From contig CAJLUP010000046.1 of the NCBI GenBank assembly GCA_905209865.1, forward strand, positions 1-12,499: 12,499 nt of DNA. The letters are read 5' to 3'. The first letter of the stretch is position 1. Each line of letters starts with the position of its first letter. The translations under genes and the position numbers were made by a program. Shown here in pieces: positions 1 to 7,420 of the stretch. Below the pieces are notes generated by a model. That model did not search any database. It saw only the letters and a program-made list of their open reading frames with translations, and was not told the origin of the DNA. The stretch comes from an uncultured Lachnospiraceae bacterium (GTDB taxonomy: Bacteria > Bacillota > Clostridia > Lachnospirales > Lachnospiraceae).

Positions 1-1
1 G

Positions 2-46
2 CCGGGAGCAGCAATCAGTGAAGTGTTCGATGAAGATGACATGTAA
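2..46 (+). CDS. C-terminal end of an unidentified upstream gene (partial)
   Basis: The window opens in a reading frame that encodes PGAAISEVFDEDDM and then a TAA stop at 44-46. The acidic tail, followed by a 61-base gap and a good ribosome binding site for serC, looks like a genuine protein end. The other two forward frames are less convincing: one stops almost at once, and the other runs as a cysteine- and lysine-rich upstream extension of serC. There is too little sequence to name the product. No terminator is visible between this stop and serC (only a 4-bp GCCT/AGGC stem at 49-60 without a T-run), so the upstream gene could share a transcript with serC. Confidence 0.45.
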   Translation, partial: PGAAISEVFDEDDM

Positions 47-107
47 ACGCCTGAACAGGCATATGTGTAATTACAAAAGTAAATTAATAAAAACAGGAGG
101 AAGGAAC

Positions 108-1190
108 ATGAGCAGAGTATACAACTTTTCAGCAGGACCGGCTGTATTGCCGGAAGAGGTATTGAAAGAGGCGGCGGCAGAGATGCTCGATTACAACGGA
201 ACAGGAATGTCGGTGATGGAGATGAGCCATCGTTCGAAAGCATTTGAGGAGATCATCAATTCGGCGGAACAGGATTTGAGAGATTTGATGAATATACCGG
301 ATAATTATAAGGTATTGTTCCTGCAAGGCGGAGCGTCCCAGCAGTTCGCCATGATCCCGATGAATTTTATGAAAAATCGGGTGGCTGATTATATCATTAC
401 AGGTCAGTGGGCGAAAAAAGCGGCGAAAGAAGCGGAAAAATACGGAAAGGTAAATCGTGTTGCTTCATCTGAAGATCAGACGTTTTCTTATATTCCGGAT
501 TGTTCTGATCTGCCGATTTCAGAGGATGCGGACTATGTGTACATTTGTGAGAATAATACAATTTATGGAACAAAATTCAAAGAGCTTCCGAATACGAAAG
601 GAAAAACACTGATTGCAGATGTGTCCTCCTGTTTCCTTTCTGAGCCGGTTGACGTAGAGAAATATGGAATGATCTATGGAGGAGTTCAGAAAAATATCGG
701 TCCGGCAGGTGTTGTGATCGCAATCATTCGCGAAGATCTTATTACAGAAGACGTACTTGAGGGAACACCGACGATGCTTACATACAAAACACATGCAGAC
801 GCGAAATCTCTTTATAATACACCGCCGGCATATGGAATCTATATTTGCGGAAAGGTATTCAAGTGGCTGAAAGCTCAGGGAGGACTTGAGGCGATCAAAG
901 AGAAGAATGAGAAAAAAGCAAAAGTGTTGTATGATTTTCTTGATCAGAGTAAAATGTTCAAGGGAACGGTAGTGGAAAAAGATCGTTCGCTTATGAATGT
1001 TCCATTTGTAACAGGAGATGCAGATCTTGACGCTAAATTTGTAAAAGAAGCAAAAGAAGCAGGACTGGAGAATCTGAAAGGTCACAGAACTGTCGGCGGA
1101 ATGCGCGCAAGCATTTATAATGCAATGCCGTATGAAGGCGTTGTGGCGCTGGTAGAATTTATGAAAAAATTTGAAGAGGAGAATGCGTAA
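108..1190 (+). CDS. serC: Phosphoserine aminotransferase (SerC)
   Basis: Cytoplasmic PLP-dependent class V aminotransferase. It converts 3-phosphohydroxypyruvate and glutamate to O-phosphoserine and 2-oxoglutarate, the second step of serine synthesis. The family also acts in pyridoxal phosphate synthesis in some bacteria. The 360-residue product has the usual length. It starts with the family signature MSRVYNFSAGPAVLPEEVL, carries the phosphate-binding FLQGGAS motif (71-77), and has the PLP lysine at K195 in the QKNIGPAG motif. The ATG at 108 is chosen because AGGAGG lies at 95-100, seven bases upstream. The frame is open further upstream to a GTG at 18, but those 30 residues match nothing in the family. 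The stop at 1190 is two bases before the natural serA start, so the two genes are probably translationally coupled. serC itself looks intact. Confidence 0.97.
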   Translation: MSRVYNFSAGPAVLPEEVLKEAAAEMLDYNGTGMSVMEMSHRSKAFEEIINSAEQDLRDLMNIPDNYKVLFLQGGASQQFAMIPMNFMKNRVADYIITGQWAKKAAKEAEKYGKVNRVASSEDQTFSYIPDCSDLPISEDADYVYICENNTIYGTKFKELPNTKGKTLIADVSSCFLSEPVDVEKYGMIYGGVQKNIGPAGVVIAIIREDLITEDVLEGTPTMLTYKTHADAKSLYNTPPAYGIYICGKVFKWLKAQGGLEAIKEKNEKKAKVLYDFLDQSKMFKGTVVEKDRSLMNVPFVTGDADLDAKFVKEAKEAGLENLKGHRTVGGMRASIYNAMPYEGVVALVEFMKKFEEENA

Positions 1191-1192
1191 TT

Positions 1193-2355
1193 ATGTATAG
1201 ATATCATTGCTTAAATCCGATTTCCAATGTAGGACTGATCAGTTGGATGACAATTATATGAATGTAAATACAGCAGAGGGGGCAGATGCGATTCTTGTGC
1301 GGAGTGCAAAGATGCATGAGATGGAGTTTGACAAAAATCTGAAAGTCATTGCCCGTGCAGGTGCAGGGGTGAATAATATCCCTCTTGAGCGTTGTGCAGA
1401 TGAAGGAATTGTTGTCTTTAATACTCCCGGAGCGAATGCGAATGGCGTGAAAGAACTTGTGATCGCGGGAATGCTTTTGGCAGCAAGAGATATTATCGGC
1501 GGAATCAACTGGGTTCAGGAATATGAAGAGGACGGCGATATCGCGAAGATTACAGAGAAAAAGAAGAAAGCTTTTGCAGGAACGGAATTGGAAGGAAAAA
1601 AACTCGGTGTGATCGGACTTGGTGCGATCGGAGTTCTTGTGGCAAATGCAGCCCTTCATCTTGGCATGGACGTCTATGGATACGATCCGTATGTTTCAGT
1701 TGATTCGGCATGGAGATTGTCCCGTAATATTCATCATGCAAAGACAGTGGATGAGATTTATAAAGAATGCGATTATATAACAGTTCATGTACCTGCGTTG
1801 GAAGATACAAAAGGAATGATTGATAAAAATGCAATCAGCCTTATGAAGGAGGGCGTTGTTATTTTGAACTTTGCCCGTGATGTTCTTGTGAATCAGGAAG
1901 ATATTGTAGATGCTCTTGTATCAGGGAAAGTACATCGTTATGTGACGGATTTCCCGACGAAAGAGATTGTAGGTGTGACCGGTGCGATTGTAATCCCGCA
2001 TCTTGGAGCGTCAACAGAAGAATCAGAAGATAACTGTGCGAAGATGGCGGCTGCGGAAGTGAAAGATTTCCTCGAAAACGGAAATATCACACATTCTGTA
2101 AACTTCCCGGATTGTGATATGGGAGCGAAAGGAGAAGGGGAGAGAATTACAATCCTTCATAAAAACATTCCGAATATGATCGGACAGTTTACCACTCTTT
2201 TGGCAGAAAAAAATATGAATATCGAAGTCATGACAAACAAAAGCCGGAAAGAATACGCATATACAATGCTTGATGTAGACGGAACTGTTTCAGAAGATGT
2301 GGAAGCACAGTTGGCGGCGGTAGAAGGCGTATTGAAAGTAAGGGTGATCAGATAA
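1193..2355 (+). CDS. serA: D-3-phosphoglycerate dehydrogenase (SerA), frameshifted near the 5' end as printed
   Basis: NAD-dependent oxidation of 3-phosphoglycerate to 3-phosphohydroxypyruvate, the first step of serine synthesis. The natural start is ATG 1193, giving MYRYHCLNPISNVGL, the N terminus expected for clostridial SerA. That frame ends at TGA 1259-1261, while the rest of the protein lies in another forward frame. Adding one base near 1236 restores a 387-residue protein of normal family length. In restored numbering the Rossmann motif GLGAIG is at 142-147 and the catalytic triad is R229, E258 and H270. R and E are 29 residues apart, as in E. coli SerA. A C-terminal ACT domain covers about 318-387, beginning ITILHKNIPNMIGQF, and is a likely serine-sensing module. 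Without correction only a protein starting at TTG 1207 or ATG 1258 could be made, lacking the first beta strand of the substrate domain. The downstream body shows no other damage, so sequence error or a recent mutation is likelier than an old pseudogene. Confidence 0.9.
1232..1240 (+). other. Probable one-base deletion (frameshift) in serA
   Basis: Read from ATG 1193 the codons run GTA GGA CTG ATC AGT and leave the SerA family pattern. Read one base out of phase from 1237 they give GAT CAG TTG GAT GAC and continue as SerA for the rest of the gene. CT at 1235-1236 and GAT at 1237-1239 imply that one base between them is missing, most simply a CTG or CTT leucine codon that lost its third base. 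The site is not a long homopolymer and has no recognisable slippery heptamer or stimulatory structure, so programmed frameshifting is not supported. Confidence 0.8.
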
Positions 2356-2379
2356 TCGTTTGATCAATGTGTTTATAAT

Positions 2380-2414
2380 AAAAAAGAAAAGAGGTGAAGT
2401 CTCTTTTCTTTTTT
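2380..2414. terminator. Intrinsic terminator after serC-serA
   Basis: A perfect 14-bp stem pairs AAAAAAGAAAAGAG (2380-2393) with its complement at 2401-2414 around a 7-base loop, and the right arm ends in a T-run. It begins 25 bases after the serA stop. The stem is A/T-rich at its base and G/C-poor overall, but its length and terminal T tract make it a convincing terminator. It separates the serine unit from the next promoter, which starts 57 bases further on. Confidence 0.85.
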
Positions 2415-2470
2415 GATTCCTTGCTTTTTTCAAAAAGGCAAAATATTTGAGAAAAATAATTTCACACAGG

Positions 2471-2499
2471 TTGACATATTTTGCATATTTGTATACAAT
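2471..2499 (+). promoter_or_regulatory. SigA-type promoter of the citrate synthase operon
   Basis: TTGACA at 2471-2476 and TACAAT at 2494-2499 are separated by 17 bases, close to the vegetative consensus. Transcription would start near 2506, leaving a leader of roughly 78 bases before the citrate synthase ATG. The -10 element lies inside a palindrome (see the next entry), which suggests repression by steric block. Confidence 0.8.
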
Positions 2500-2514
2500 T
2501 ATACAAGCATACAA
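2489..2514. promoter_or_regulatory. Candidate GntR/FCD operator: palindrome plus phased ATACAA repeats
   Basis: The perfect palindrome TTGTATACAA occupies 2489-2498. A second inverted pair, TTGTATA (2489-2495) and TATACAA (2500-2506), flanks a 4-base spacer. The hexamer ATACAA recurs at 2493, 2501 and 2509, exactly every eight bases. The cluster covers the -10 element and the predicted start site. FadR-type GntR regulators typically bind palindromes with a TNGTNNNACNA-like core, which this fits, and such a regulator is encoded as the second gene of the same operon. Autoregulation is therefore plausible. Binding is inferred, not shown. Confidence 0.55.
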
Positions 2515-2583
2515 AAATGCGGTACAAATATATTTGAAGTAAACAATGTATGAGGACTGATGCAGTCAGAGGAGGATAACTTA

Positions 2584-3972
2584 ATGGAAAACAGAAAAGT
2601 ATTTTTAAACAAACATACGAACCTGCTGGAATTAGAGGAGCATATGTATCCGTTAGTAGACGTAGATACACCGAATGTGTTTCGAAATTTATTTCATTAC
2701 GACGAAATTCCGAAGATTGCATTTAACGACCGAATCGTACCTCACAATATGCCGGATGAAATTTGGATCACGGATACAACATTCCGTGATGGTCAGCAGT
2801 CCAGAGCACCGTATACGACAGAACAGATTGTAACAATCTATGATTATCTGCACAGGTTGGGCGGACCGAAAGGAAAAGTACGGCAAAGCGAATTCTTTTT
2901 ATACAGTAAAAAGGACAGGGATGCCGTTTACCGCTGTTTGGAAAAAGGGTATAAATTTCCGGAGATTACAAGCTGGATCAGAGCAAGCAAAAAAGATTTT
3001 GAACTTGTAAAAGAAATCGGATTAAAAGAGACAGGAATTCTTGTAAGCTGTTCGGACTATCATATTTTTTATAAATTGAAAATGACGAGAAAAGAGGCGC
3101 TGGAACATTATCTTTCGGTTGTTCGCGAATGCATGGAAACAGGAGTGCGCCCACGCTGTCATCTGGAAGATATTACAAGATCAGATATTTATGGATTTGT
3201 AATTCCGTTTTGTCTGGAATTGATGAAACTGATGGAAGAATATAAGATACCGGTGAAAATCCGTGTTTGTGATACGATGGGATATGGAGTGAATTTTCCG
3301 GGGGCTGTGATCCCAAGATCAATCCCTGGGATTATATACGGTTTGATGACCCATGCCGGCGTTCCGAGTGAGCTGATCGAATTCCATGGACATAATGATT
3401 TCTATAAAGCCGTGAATAATTCGACGACAGCATGGCTGTATGGCGCTTGCGGCGTGAACTGTTCTTTGTTTGGTATCGGAGAAAGAACAGGAAATACACC
3501 TCTTGAAGCTATGGTCTTTGAATATGCGCAGCTTCGGGGAACTCTGGACGGTATGGATACGACAGTGATCACGGAACTTGCGGAGTATTATGAGAAAGAG
3601 ATCGGATACACAGTGCCTTCAAGGACTCCTTTTGTCGGTAAGAATTTCAACGTGACACGGGCGGGAATCCATGCAGACGGTATGCTGAAAAATGAGGAGA
3701 TTTATAATATTTTTGATACAGATAAATTTTTGAATCGTCCGGCTCTTGTGTCGGTTTCTAATACTTCCGGAGCAGCTGGCATCGCATACTGGATTAATGC
3801 ATATTTTAAGCTTTCAGCAGAACGCCAGATTGATAAAAATTCGGAGCTGGTTTGCCGCCTGAAAGAATGGGTAGACAAACAGTATGAAGACGGACGAGTT
3901 ACGGTCTTGACAGACGAAGAATTAATTGCCAAAATAGAGAGTGTGTGCAAGGAACTGCACATCACATTGTAA
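2584..3972 (+). CDS. Re-citrate synthase-like enzyme (HMG-lyase-like/homocitrate synthase family)
   Basis: Predicted to condense acetyl-CoA with oxaloacetate to citrate using the DRE-TIM-type fold of isopropylmalate and homocitrate synthases, as in the Re-citrate synthase of Clostridium kluyveri. The 462-residue product has the DTTFRDGQQ signature at 64-72 (D64, R68, D69, Q71 or Q72 expected in the active site and metal site), the metal-binding EFHGHND motif with H268 and H270, the GIGERTGNTPLE motif at 297-308, and GIHADG at 361-366. There is no C-terminal leucine-binding regulatory domain of the LeuA type. ATG 2584 is chosen over ATG 2560 because GGAGG at 2571-2575 lies eight bases upstream. 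Co-transcription with an isocitrate dehydrogenase supports citrate rather than homocitrate or isopropylmalate as product. Automated pipelines may label it homocitrate synthase or 2-isopropylmalate synthase. Substrate stereochemistry cannot be read from the sequence. Confidence 0.8.
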   Translation: MENRKVFLNKHTNLLELEEHMYPLVDVDTPNVFRNLFHYDEIPKIAFNDRIVPHNMPDEIWITDTTFRDGQQSRAPYTTEQIVTIYDYLHRLGGPKGKVRQSEFFLYSKKDRDAVYRCLEKGYKFPEITSWIRASKKDFELVKEIGLKETGILVSCSDYHIFYKLKMTRKEALEHYLSVVRECMETGVRPRCHLEDITRSDIYGFVIPFCLELMKLMEEYKIPVKIRVCDTMGYGVNFPGAVIPRSIPGIIYGLMTHAGVPSELIEFHGHNDFYKAVNNSTTAWLYGACGVNCSLFGIGERTGNTPLEAMVFEYAQLRGTLDGMDTTVITELAEYYEKEIGYTVPSRTPFVGKNFNVTRAGIHADGMLKNEEIYNIFDTDKFLNRPALVSVSNTSGAAGIAYWINAYFKLSAERQIDKNSELVCRLKEWVDKQYEDGRVTVLTDEELIAKIESVCKELHITL

Positions 3973-3993
3973 ATTGTAATCGGAGGATTTCAG

Positions 3994-4650
3994 ATGGAAG
4001 AATATCAGGATCATTCTCTTGGAGGCCGCGTATTCCAGAAGATACGGGAAGACATTTTAAATGGAAAATATAAAGAAAATGACGAGCTTCGGGAGACAGC
4101 CATTGGGAAAGAACTCGGAGTGAGCCGGACGCCTGTGCGTGAAGCATTGCGTCAGCTTGAACTGGAAGGGCTTGTGACGATCATTCCGAACAGAGGGGCA
4201 TACGTATCAGGTATATCACATAAAGATATATGGGATATTTATATGATTCGATCGATGCTGGAAGGACTGTGTGCCCGCTGGGCTGTGGAACATATTACGG
4301 AAGAACAGCTCGATGAGCTGGAAGAATCACTTCTTCTTTCTGAGTTCCAGATGAAAAAAGAAAGTGGATTCAGCACGGAGCAGGTTGCCGCGTTAGACGG
4401 ACGTTTTCATGCAGTTCTTTATGAAGCTTCGGGAAGCAAGATGCTGAAACATGTTCTGACAGATTTTCATAATTATGTGCAGAGAGCAAGAAGATCATCG
4501 ATCGTATCCGAAGACCGGGCGAGAAAATCAATTCGTGAACATAGACAGATCTTGCGTGCGATCAAAGACAGAGATGCGGAGATGGCAGAGCAGCTTGCGA
4601 ACGAACATATTATGCATGTAATGCAAAATCTGAAAAAGCAGGGATACTAG
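3994..4650 (+). CDS. GntR-family (FadR/FCD subfamily) transcriptional regulator
   Basis: A 218-residue cytoplasmic DNA-binding protein. Residues about 10-73 form a winged helix-turn-helix, with the hallmark LGVSRTPVREALRQLELEGLV at 41-61 and the wing PNRGAYV at 65-71. Residues about 78-212 form an all-helical FCD ligand domain. D135, H139, H183 and H205 match the D/H/H/H pattern that binds a metal ion and a small carboxylate in many FCD proteins. The effector is therefore likely an organic acid such as citrate, 2-oxoglutarate or acetate/lactate, but it cannot be named from sequence. GGAGG at 3982-3986 sits seven bases before the ATG, and only 21 bases separate it from the citrate synthase stop, so the two genes are co-transcribed. 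Its position between the two enzyme genes suggests a local regulator, probably acting on the palindrome at 2489-2498 and possibly on that at 8817-8826. Confidence 0.92.
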   Translation: MEEYQDHSLGGRVFQKIREDILNGKYKENDELRETAIGKELGVSRTPVREALRQLELEGLVTIIPNRGAYVSGISHKDIWDIYMIRSMLEGLCARWAVEHITEEQLDELEESLLLSEFQMKKESGFSTEQVAALDGRFHAVLYEASGSKMLKHVLTDFHNYVQRARRSSIVSEDRARKSIREHRQILRAIKDRDAEMAEQLANEHIMHVMQNLKKQGY

Positions 4651-4753
4651 ATCCGAAAAAGCTGAACATACGTCAAAAGCCATAAAAGGACAATAGGACG
4701 ATGTATGGAAAAGATGGGGGCAAAAAAGTTCATATAAAAAGGAGAAAAGAACA

Positions 4754-5950
4754 ATGGAAAAAATCAAAATGACGACACCGCTTGTAGAGATGGACGGAGA
4801 CGAGATGACAAGAATTCTTTGGAAAATGATCAAGGATGAGCTTCTTATCCCATATATTGATCTGAAAACAGAGTATTATGATCTCGGATTGGAACATAGA
4901 AATGAAACGGACGATCAGGTAACAGTTGATTCGGCCATGGCGACAAAGAAATACAAAGTAGCGGTAAAATGTGCGACGATTACCCCGAATGCGGCTCGTA
5001 TGGATGAATATGATCTGAAGGAAATGTGGAAGAGTCCGAATGGTACGATTCGTGCAATTCTTGACGGAACAGTATTTCGTGCTCCGATCGTAGTGAAAGG
5101 AATTGAACCGTGCGTGAAGAACTGGAAGAAACCGATCACCATTGCAAGACATGCATACGGAGATGTATATAAAGGTTCAGAAATGAAAATTCCGGGAGCG
5201 GGAAAAGTTGAGCTTGTCTATACAGCAGAAGATGGAAGTCAGACGAAAGAGCTTGTACATAATTTTGACGGACCGGGTATAGTGCAGGGAATGCATAATA
5301 TCAACAAATCAATCGAAAGCTTTGCGAGAAGTTGTTTTTCCTATGCGCTTGATACAAAACAGGATCTTTGGTTTGCCACGAAAGATACGATCTCTAAAAA
5401 ATACGATCATACATTTAAAGATATCTTCCAAGAAATATATGATGCGGAATTTGATGCAAAATTTAAAGAAGCAGGAATTGAGTATTTCTATACACTGATT
5501 GACGATGCGGTTGCCCGCGTGATGAAATCTGAAGGAGGATATATTTGGGCTTGTAAAAACTATGATGGTGATGTGATGAGCGATATGGTATCTTCTGCAT
5601 TCGGTTCTCTTGCAATGATGACTTCTGTTCTCGTTTCACCGGAAGGTTACTATGAGTATGAAGCGGCTCATGGAACGGTACAGCGTCATTATTATAAGCA
5701 TCTGAAAGGAGAAGAAACATCGACAAATTCAGTTGCTACAATTTTTGCATGGACAGGAGCGCTCAGAAAAAGAGGAGAGCTTGACGGCAATGCGGAATTG
5801 ATGGAATTTGCAGACAGATTGGAAAAGGCAACGATCGATACGATTGAAGCCGGAGAGATGACAAAGGATCTTGCGCTGATTACGACGATTGAAAATCCGA
5901 CGGTGCTCAACAGCGAACAGTTTATTAAGGCAATCGCAAAACGCCTGTAA
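4754..5950 (+). CDS. icd: NADP-dependent isocitrate dehydrogenase (homodimeric, eukaryote-like type)
   Basis: Oxidatively decarboxylates isocitrate to 2-oxoglutarate with reduction of NADP+. It supplies 2-oxoglutarate for glutamate and NADPH for biosynthesis. The 398-residue product resembles the mitochondrial/cytosolic-type NADP-IDH rather than the E. coli Icd type. It has TITPNAARMDEYDLKEMWKSP around 75-95 with S94, N96, R100, R109 and R132 as substrate contacts. Metal aspartates D250, D273 and D277 keep the 23- and 4-residue spacing of the pig enzyme. The NADP-specifying EAAHGTVQRHY motif lies at 303-313. The AAGGAGA-like ribosome binding site ends about 8 bases before the ATG. The 103-base gap after the regulator has no clear terminator or consensus promoter, so icd is probably the third gene of the operon. 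No aconitase gene is present in the window. Confidence 0.94.
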   Translation: MEKIKMTTPLVEMDGDEMTRILWKMIKDELLIPYIDLKTEYYDLGLEHRNETDDQVTVDSAMATKKYKVAVKCATITPNAARMDEYDLKEMWKSPNGTIRAILDGTVFRAPIVVKGIEPCVKNWKKPITIARHAYGDVYKGSEMKIPGAGKVELVYTAEDGSQTKELVHNFDGPGIVQGMHNINKSIESFARSCFSYALDTKQDLWFATKDTISKKYDHTFKDIFQEIYDAEFDAKFKEAGIEYFYTLIDDAVARVMKSEGGYIWACKNYDGDVMSDMVSSAFGSLAMMTSVLVSPEGYYEYEAAHGTVQRHYYKHLKGEETSTNSVATIFAWTGALRKRGELDGNAELMEFADRLEKATIDTIEAGEMTKDLALITTIENPTVLNSEQFIKAIAKRL

Positions 5951-5969
5951 AAGAGGATCAGAAAACTAA

Positions 5970-6015
5970 AAAATATGTCCGCAGCGATAAAGAAGAATCA
6001 CTGCGGACATATTTT
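5970..6015. terminator. Bidirectional terminator between icd and tmcAL
   Basis: A perfect 15-bp stem pairs AAAATATGTCCGCAG (5970-5984) with CTGCGGACATATTTT (6001-6015). After one C/A mismatch, three further pairs (GAT/ATC) shorten the loop to eight bases. The stem has a G/C-rich core and A/T-rich ends that give a T-run on either strand. It lies 19 bases after the icd stop and 17 bases beyond the tmcAL stop on the other strand, so it can serve both convergent units. Confidence 0.9.
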
Positions 6016-6031
6016 ATTTGCTGTATAGAAA

Positions 6032-7327
6032 TTAAATTTTGATCACACCTTGTTTGTATTCGTTTTGAAAGGCGGTTTTAAATTTATCTGTCACAACAGA
6101 TGTGTATAAATTTGATGCAAGAATATCATTTTGGAGCATTTTGCGTCCTAAAGAAGGAAGGGCTTGGCTTTCAGACAGCCTGATAAGAAGCGGCAGGGGG
6201 CTTTCCTTTGAAATACGGGTCAGCAGTTTCTCGCGGTCTTTTCGAAAACCTAAAAGACGGGCGTAAAAATGATAACCGTTTTCGGTATATGCTGTCACAT
6301 CATTTTTTTTGATTCCGAGCATAATATGAAGAAGTGCACGGTTGATCCGCGTCTGTGTCAGCTCTCTTGTTTTCAGCAGTTCACAAAATTGTTTGTAATT
6401 GAAAAACAGATTGAGCTGAGAGCAGATTCTGTTTGCAAGTTCTTCTGAGACGTCCATGTAGCGAATTAGACTTTCCGGGTGTTTGTTCAGCAATTTGTAT
6501 TTGAGAATGATGGAAAAATCATTCTGATAAACGGGATACGAAACTTTGTGATAATCTTTTAAAAGTTTCAGGCAGCAGTTTGGCACTTGTGATTCCAGTT
6601 CTCCAAAAATGTTGAAGGGAATGGTGTCGTCAAAAGCGCCTTTGGGAAGATCGTCATATTTTCTTAATGAAGAACCTGAATATGCGAGGAGAGAGCGGAT
6701 CGCCGATGCAGAACTTAAATGAGCCGCATCAAGTTCCTCGTCATGATAGTGTGCTCCTTTACGCTGGATCGTGTAAGGCTTCATTGTACTGCCTGATTTT
6801 TTGATCGCTTTTAAATATTCGATGCCTAGGATATTGTTCGGTTCATCCAAAAGGGCGGATAAATTACGCTCGGGAAGATATTCTTTGAGCGCTTCTTTTC
6901 GAGCTGAAGGAAAAGAGAGTCCTGTTTTTAAATATTTTTTCAGCAGAGTCCGATATCCTTCCGGTTCACAGCAGAACAGATCCGCAATTTCGGATAAAGC
7001 GTCCAAATCGCCGCATTCGCTTCCGAAACAAAGAGAATCTACGATTTGGAGTTGGTTTAATAAGGAGACTGCGCTTTGAGCAAACAGTTCCGCGCTTCCG
7101 GTGGCGTAGCAGACCGGAAGTTCAAAGACGGCAGATGCGCCGCATTCTAAAGCGGATTCAACACGCAGACGTTTGGGCATGACAGCCGGAACACCGCGCT
7201 GTACATAGTCGCCGCTCATAACAACAATTACGGAATCGGCGCCTGTTATCCGTTTTGCCTGTTGAATATGGTAGAGATGTCCGTTGTGAAAAGGATTATA
7301 TTCTGTAATAAGTCCGACAATTTTCAT
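6032..7327 (-). CDS. tmcAL: tRNA(Met) cytidine acetate ligase (TmcAL, YlbM family)
   Basis: Uses ATP and acetate, via an acetyl-adenylate, to make N4-acetylcytidine at the wobble base of elongator tRNA-Met, which helps accurate AUG decoding. The 431-residue product starts MKIVGLITEYNPFHNGHLYH. The nucleotidyltransferase HxGH motif is H14-N-G-H17, and MSGDYVQRG follows at 38-46, both typical of the family. The ATG at 7327 (reading leftwards) is preceded on its own strand by AAGGAG six bases upstream. A longer frame to 7348 adds only MIYKEFL and has no such site. It converges on icd and is divergent from mgtE. The gene is often near pta, ackA, yceD and rpmF in clostridia, and here it keeps that neighbourhood but on the opposite strand. 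Its substrate acetate is the product of the nearby Pta-AckA pathway. Confidence 0.9.
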   Translation of the reverse strand: MKIVGLITEYNPFHNGHLYHIQQAKRITGADSVIVVMSGDYVQRGVPAVMPKRLRVESALECGASAVFELPVCYATGSAELFAQSAVSLLNQLQIVDSLCFGSECGDLDALSEIADLFCCEPEGYRTLLKKYLKTGLSFPSARKEALKEYLPERNLSALLDEPNNILGIEYLKAIKKSGSTMKPYTIQRKGAHYHDEELDAAHLSSASAIRSLLAYSGSSLRKYDDLPKGAFDDTIPFNIFGELESQVPNCCLKLLKDYHKVSYPVYQNDFSIILKYKLLNKHPESLIRYMDVSEELANRICSQLNLFFNYKQFCELLKTRELTQTRINRALLHIMLGIKKNDVTAYTENGYHFYARLLGFRKDREKLLTRISKESPLPLLIRLSESQALPSLGRKMLQNDILASNLYTSVVTDKFKTAFQNEYKQGVIKI

Positions 7328-7337
7328 AAGAAACTCC

Positions 7338-7366
7338 TTGTATATCATTTTCTACCATATTATACT
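7338..7366 (+). promoter_or_regulatory. Probable promoter of mgtE
   Basis: TTGTAT (7338-7343) and TATACT (7361-7366) are separated by 17 bases, giving a start near 7373 and a leader of about 50 bases before the mgtE ATG. The leader is too short for an M-box or similar Mg2+ riboswitch, and none of their motifs is seen. The -35 region overlaps the 5' leader of tmcAL on the other strand. Confidence 0.55.
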
Positions 7367-7391
7367 ATAAAAAGATGGGTTTTTACAGCAA
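7364..7391 (-). promoter_or_regulatory. Possible promoter of tmcAL
   Basis: On the minus strand TTGCTG (7391 down to 7386) and TATAGT (7369 down to 7364) are separated by 16 bases. The start would fall near 7357, about 30 bases before the tmcAL ATG. Its -10 overlaps the -10 region of the mgtE promoter on the other strand, so the two divergent promoters could compete. The match to consensus is only moderate. Confidence 0.35.
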
Positions 7392-7420
7392 AAGATATCT
7401 TAGGAGATGAGGAGTTAAGC

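Noticed and set aside
18..107. N-terminal extension of serC to GTG 18
   Set aside because: The 30 extra residues do not resemble SerC, and AGGAGG at 95-100 fixes the start at 108.
519..1085. 188-codon open frame on the minus strand inside serC
   Set aside because: It is the antisense shadow of a conserved gene; the product is rich in F, C, H and I with no recognisable domain, and it has no supporting start signal.
1207..1209. TTG 1207 as the real start of serA
   Set aside because: The residues MLKSDFQCRT do not resemble SerA, whereas the frame from ATG 1193 gives the expected N terminus; a frameshift explains both.
2555..2567. GACTG/CAGTC mini-hairpin just before the citrate synthase ribosome binding site
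   Set aside because: Five base pairs with a three-base loop is weak and common by chance; no alternative pairing partner that would make a switch is seen.
7338..7347. TTGTATATCA upstream of mgtE as a third GntR site
   Set aside because: It differs from TTGTATACAA at two positions, is not palindromic, and the TTGTAT part is explained by a -35 element.
7262..7420. Extension of mgtE upstream to 7262
   Set aside because: It overlaps the start of tmcAL and both promoters; GAGGAG in front of ATG 7421 and the family length of 450 residues favour the shorter form.
7344..7420. Magnesium riboswitch (M-box) in the mgtE leader
   Set aside because: The leader is only about 50 bases and has none of the required helices.
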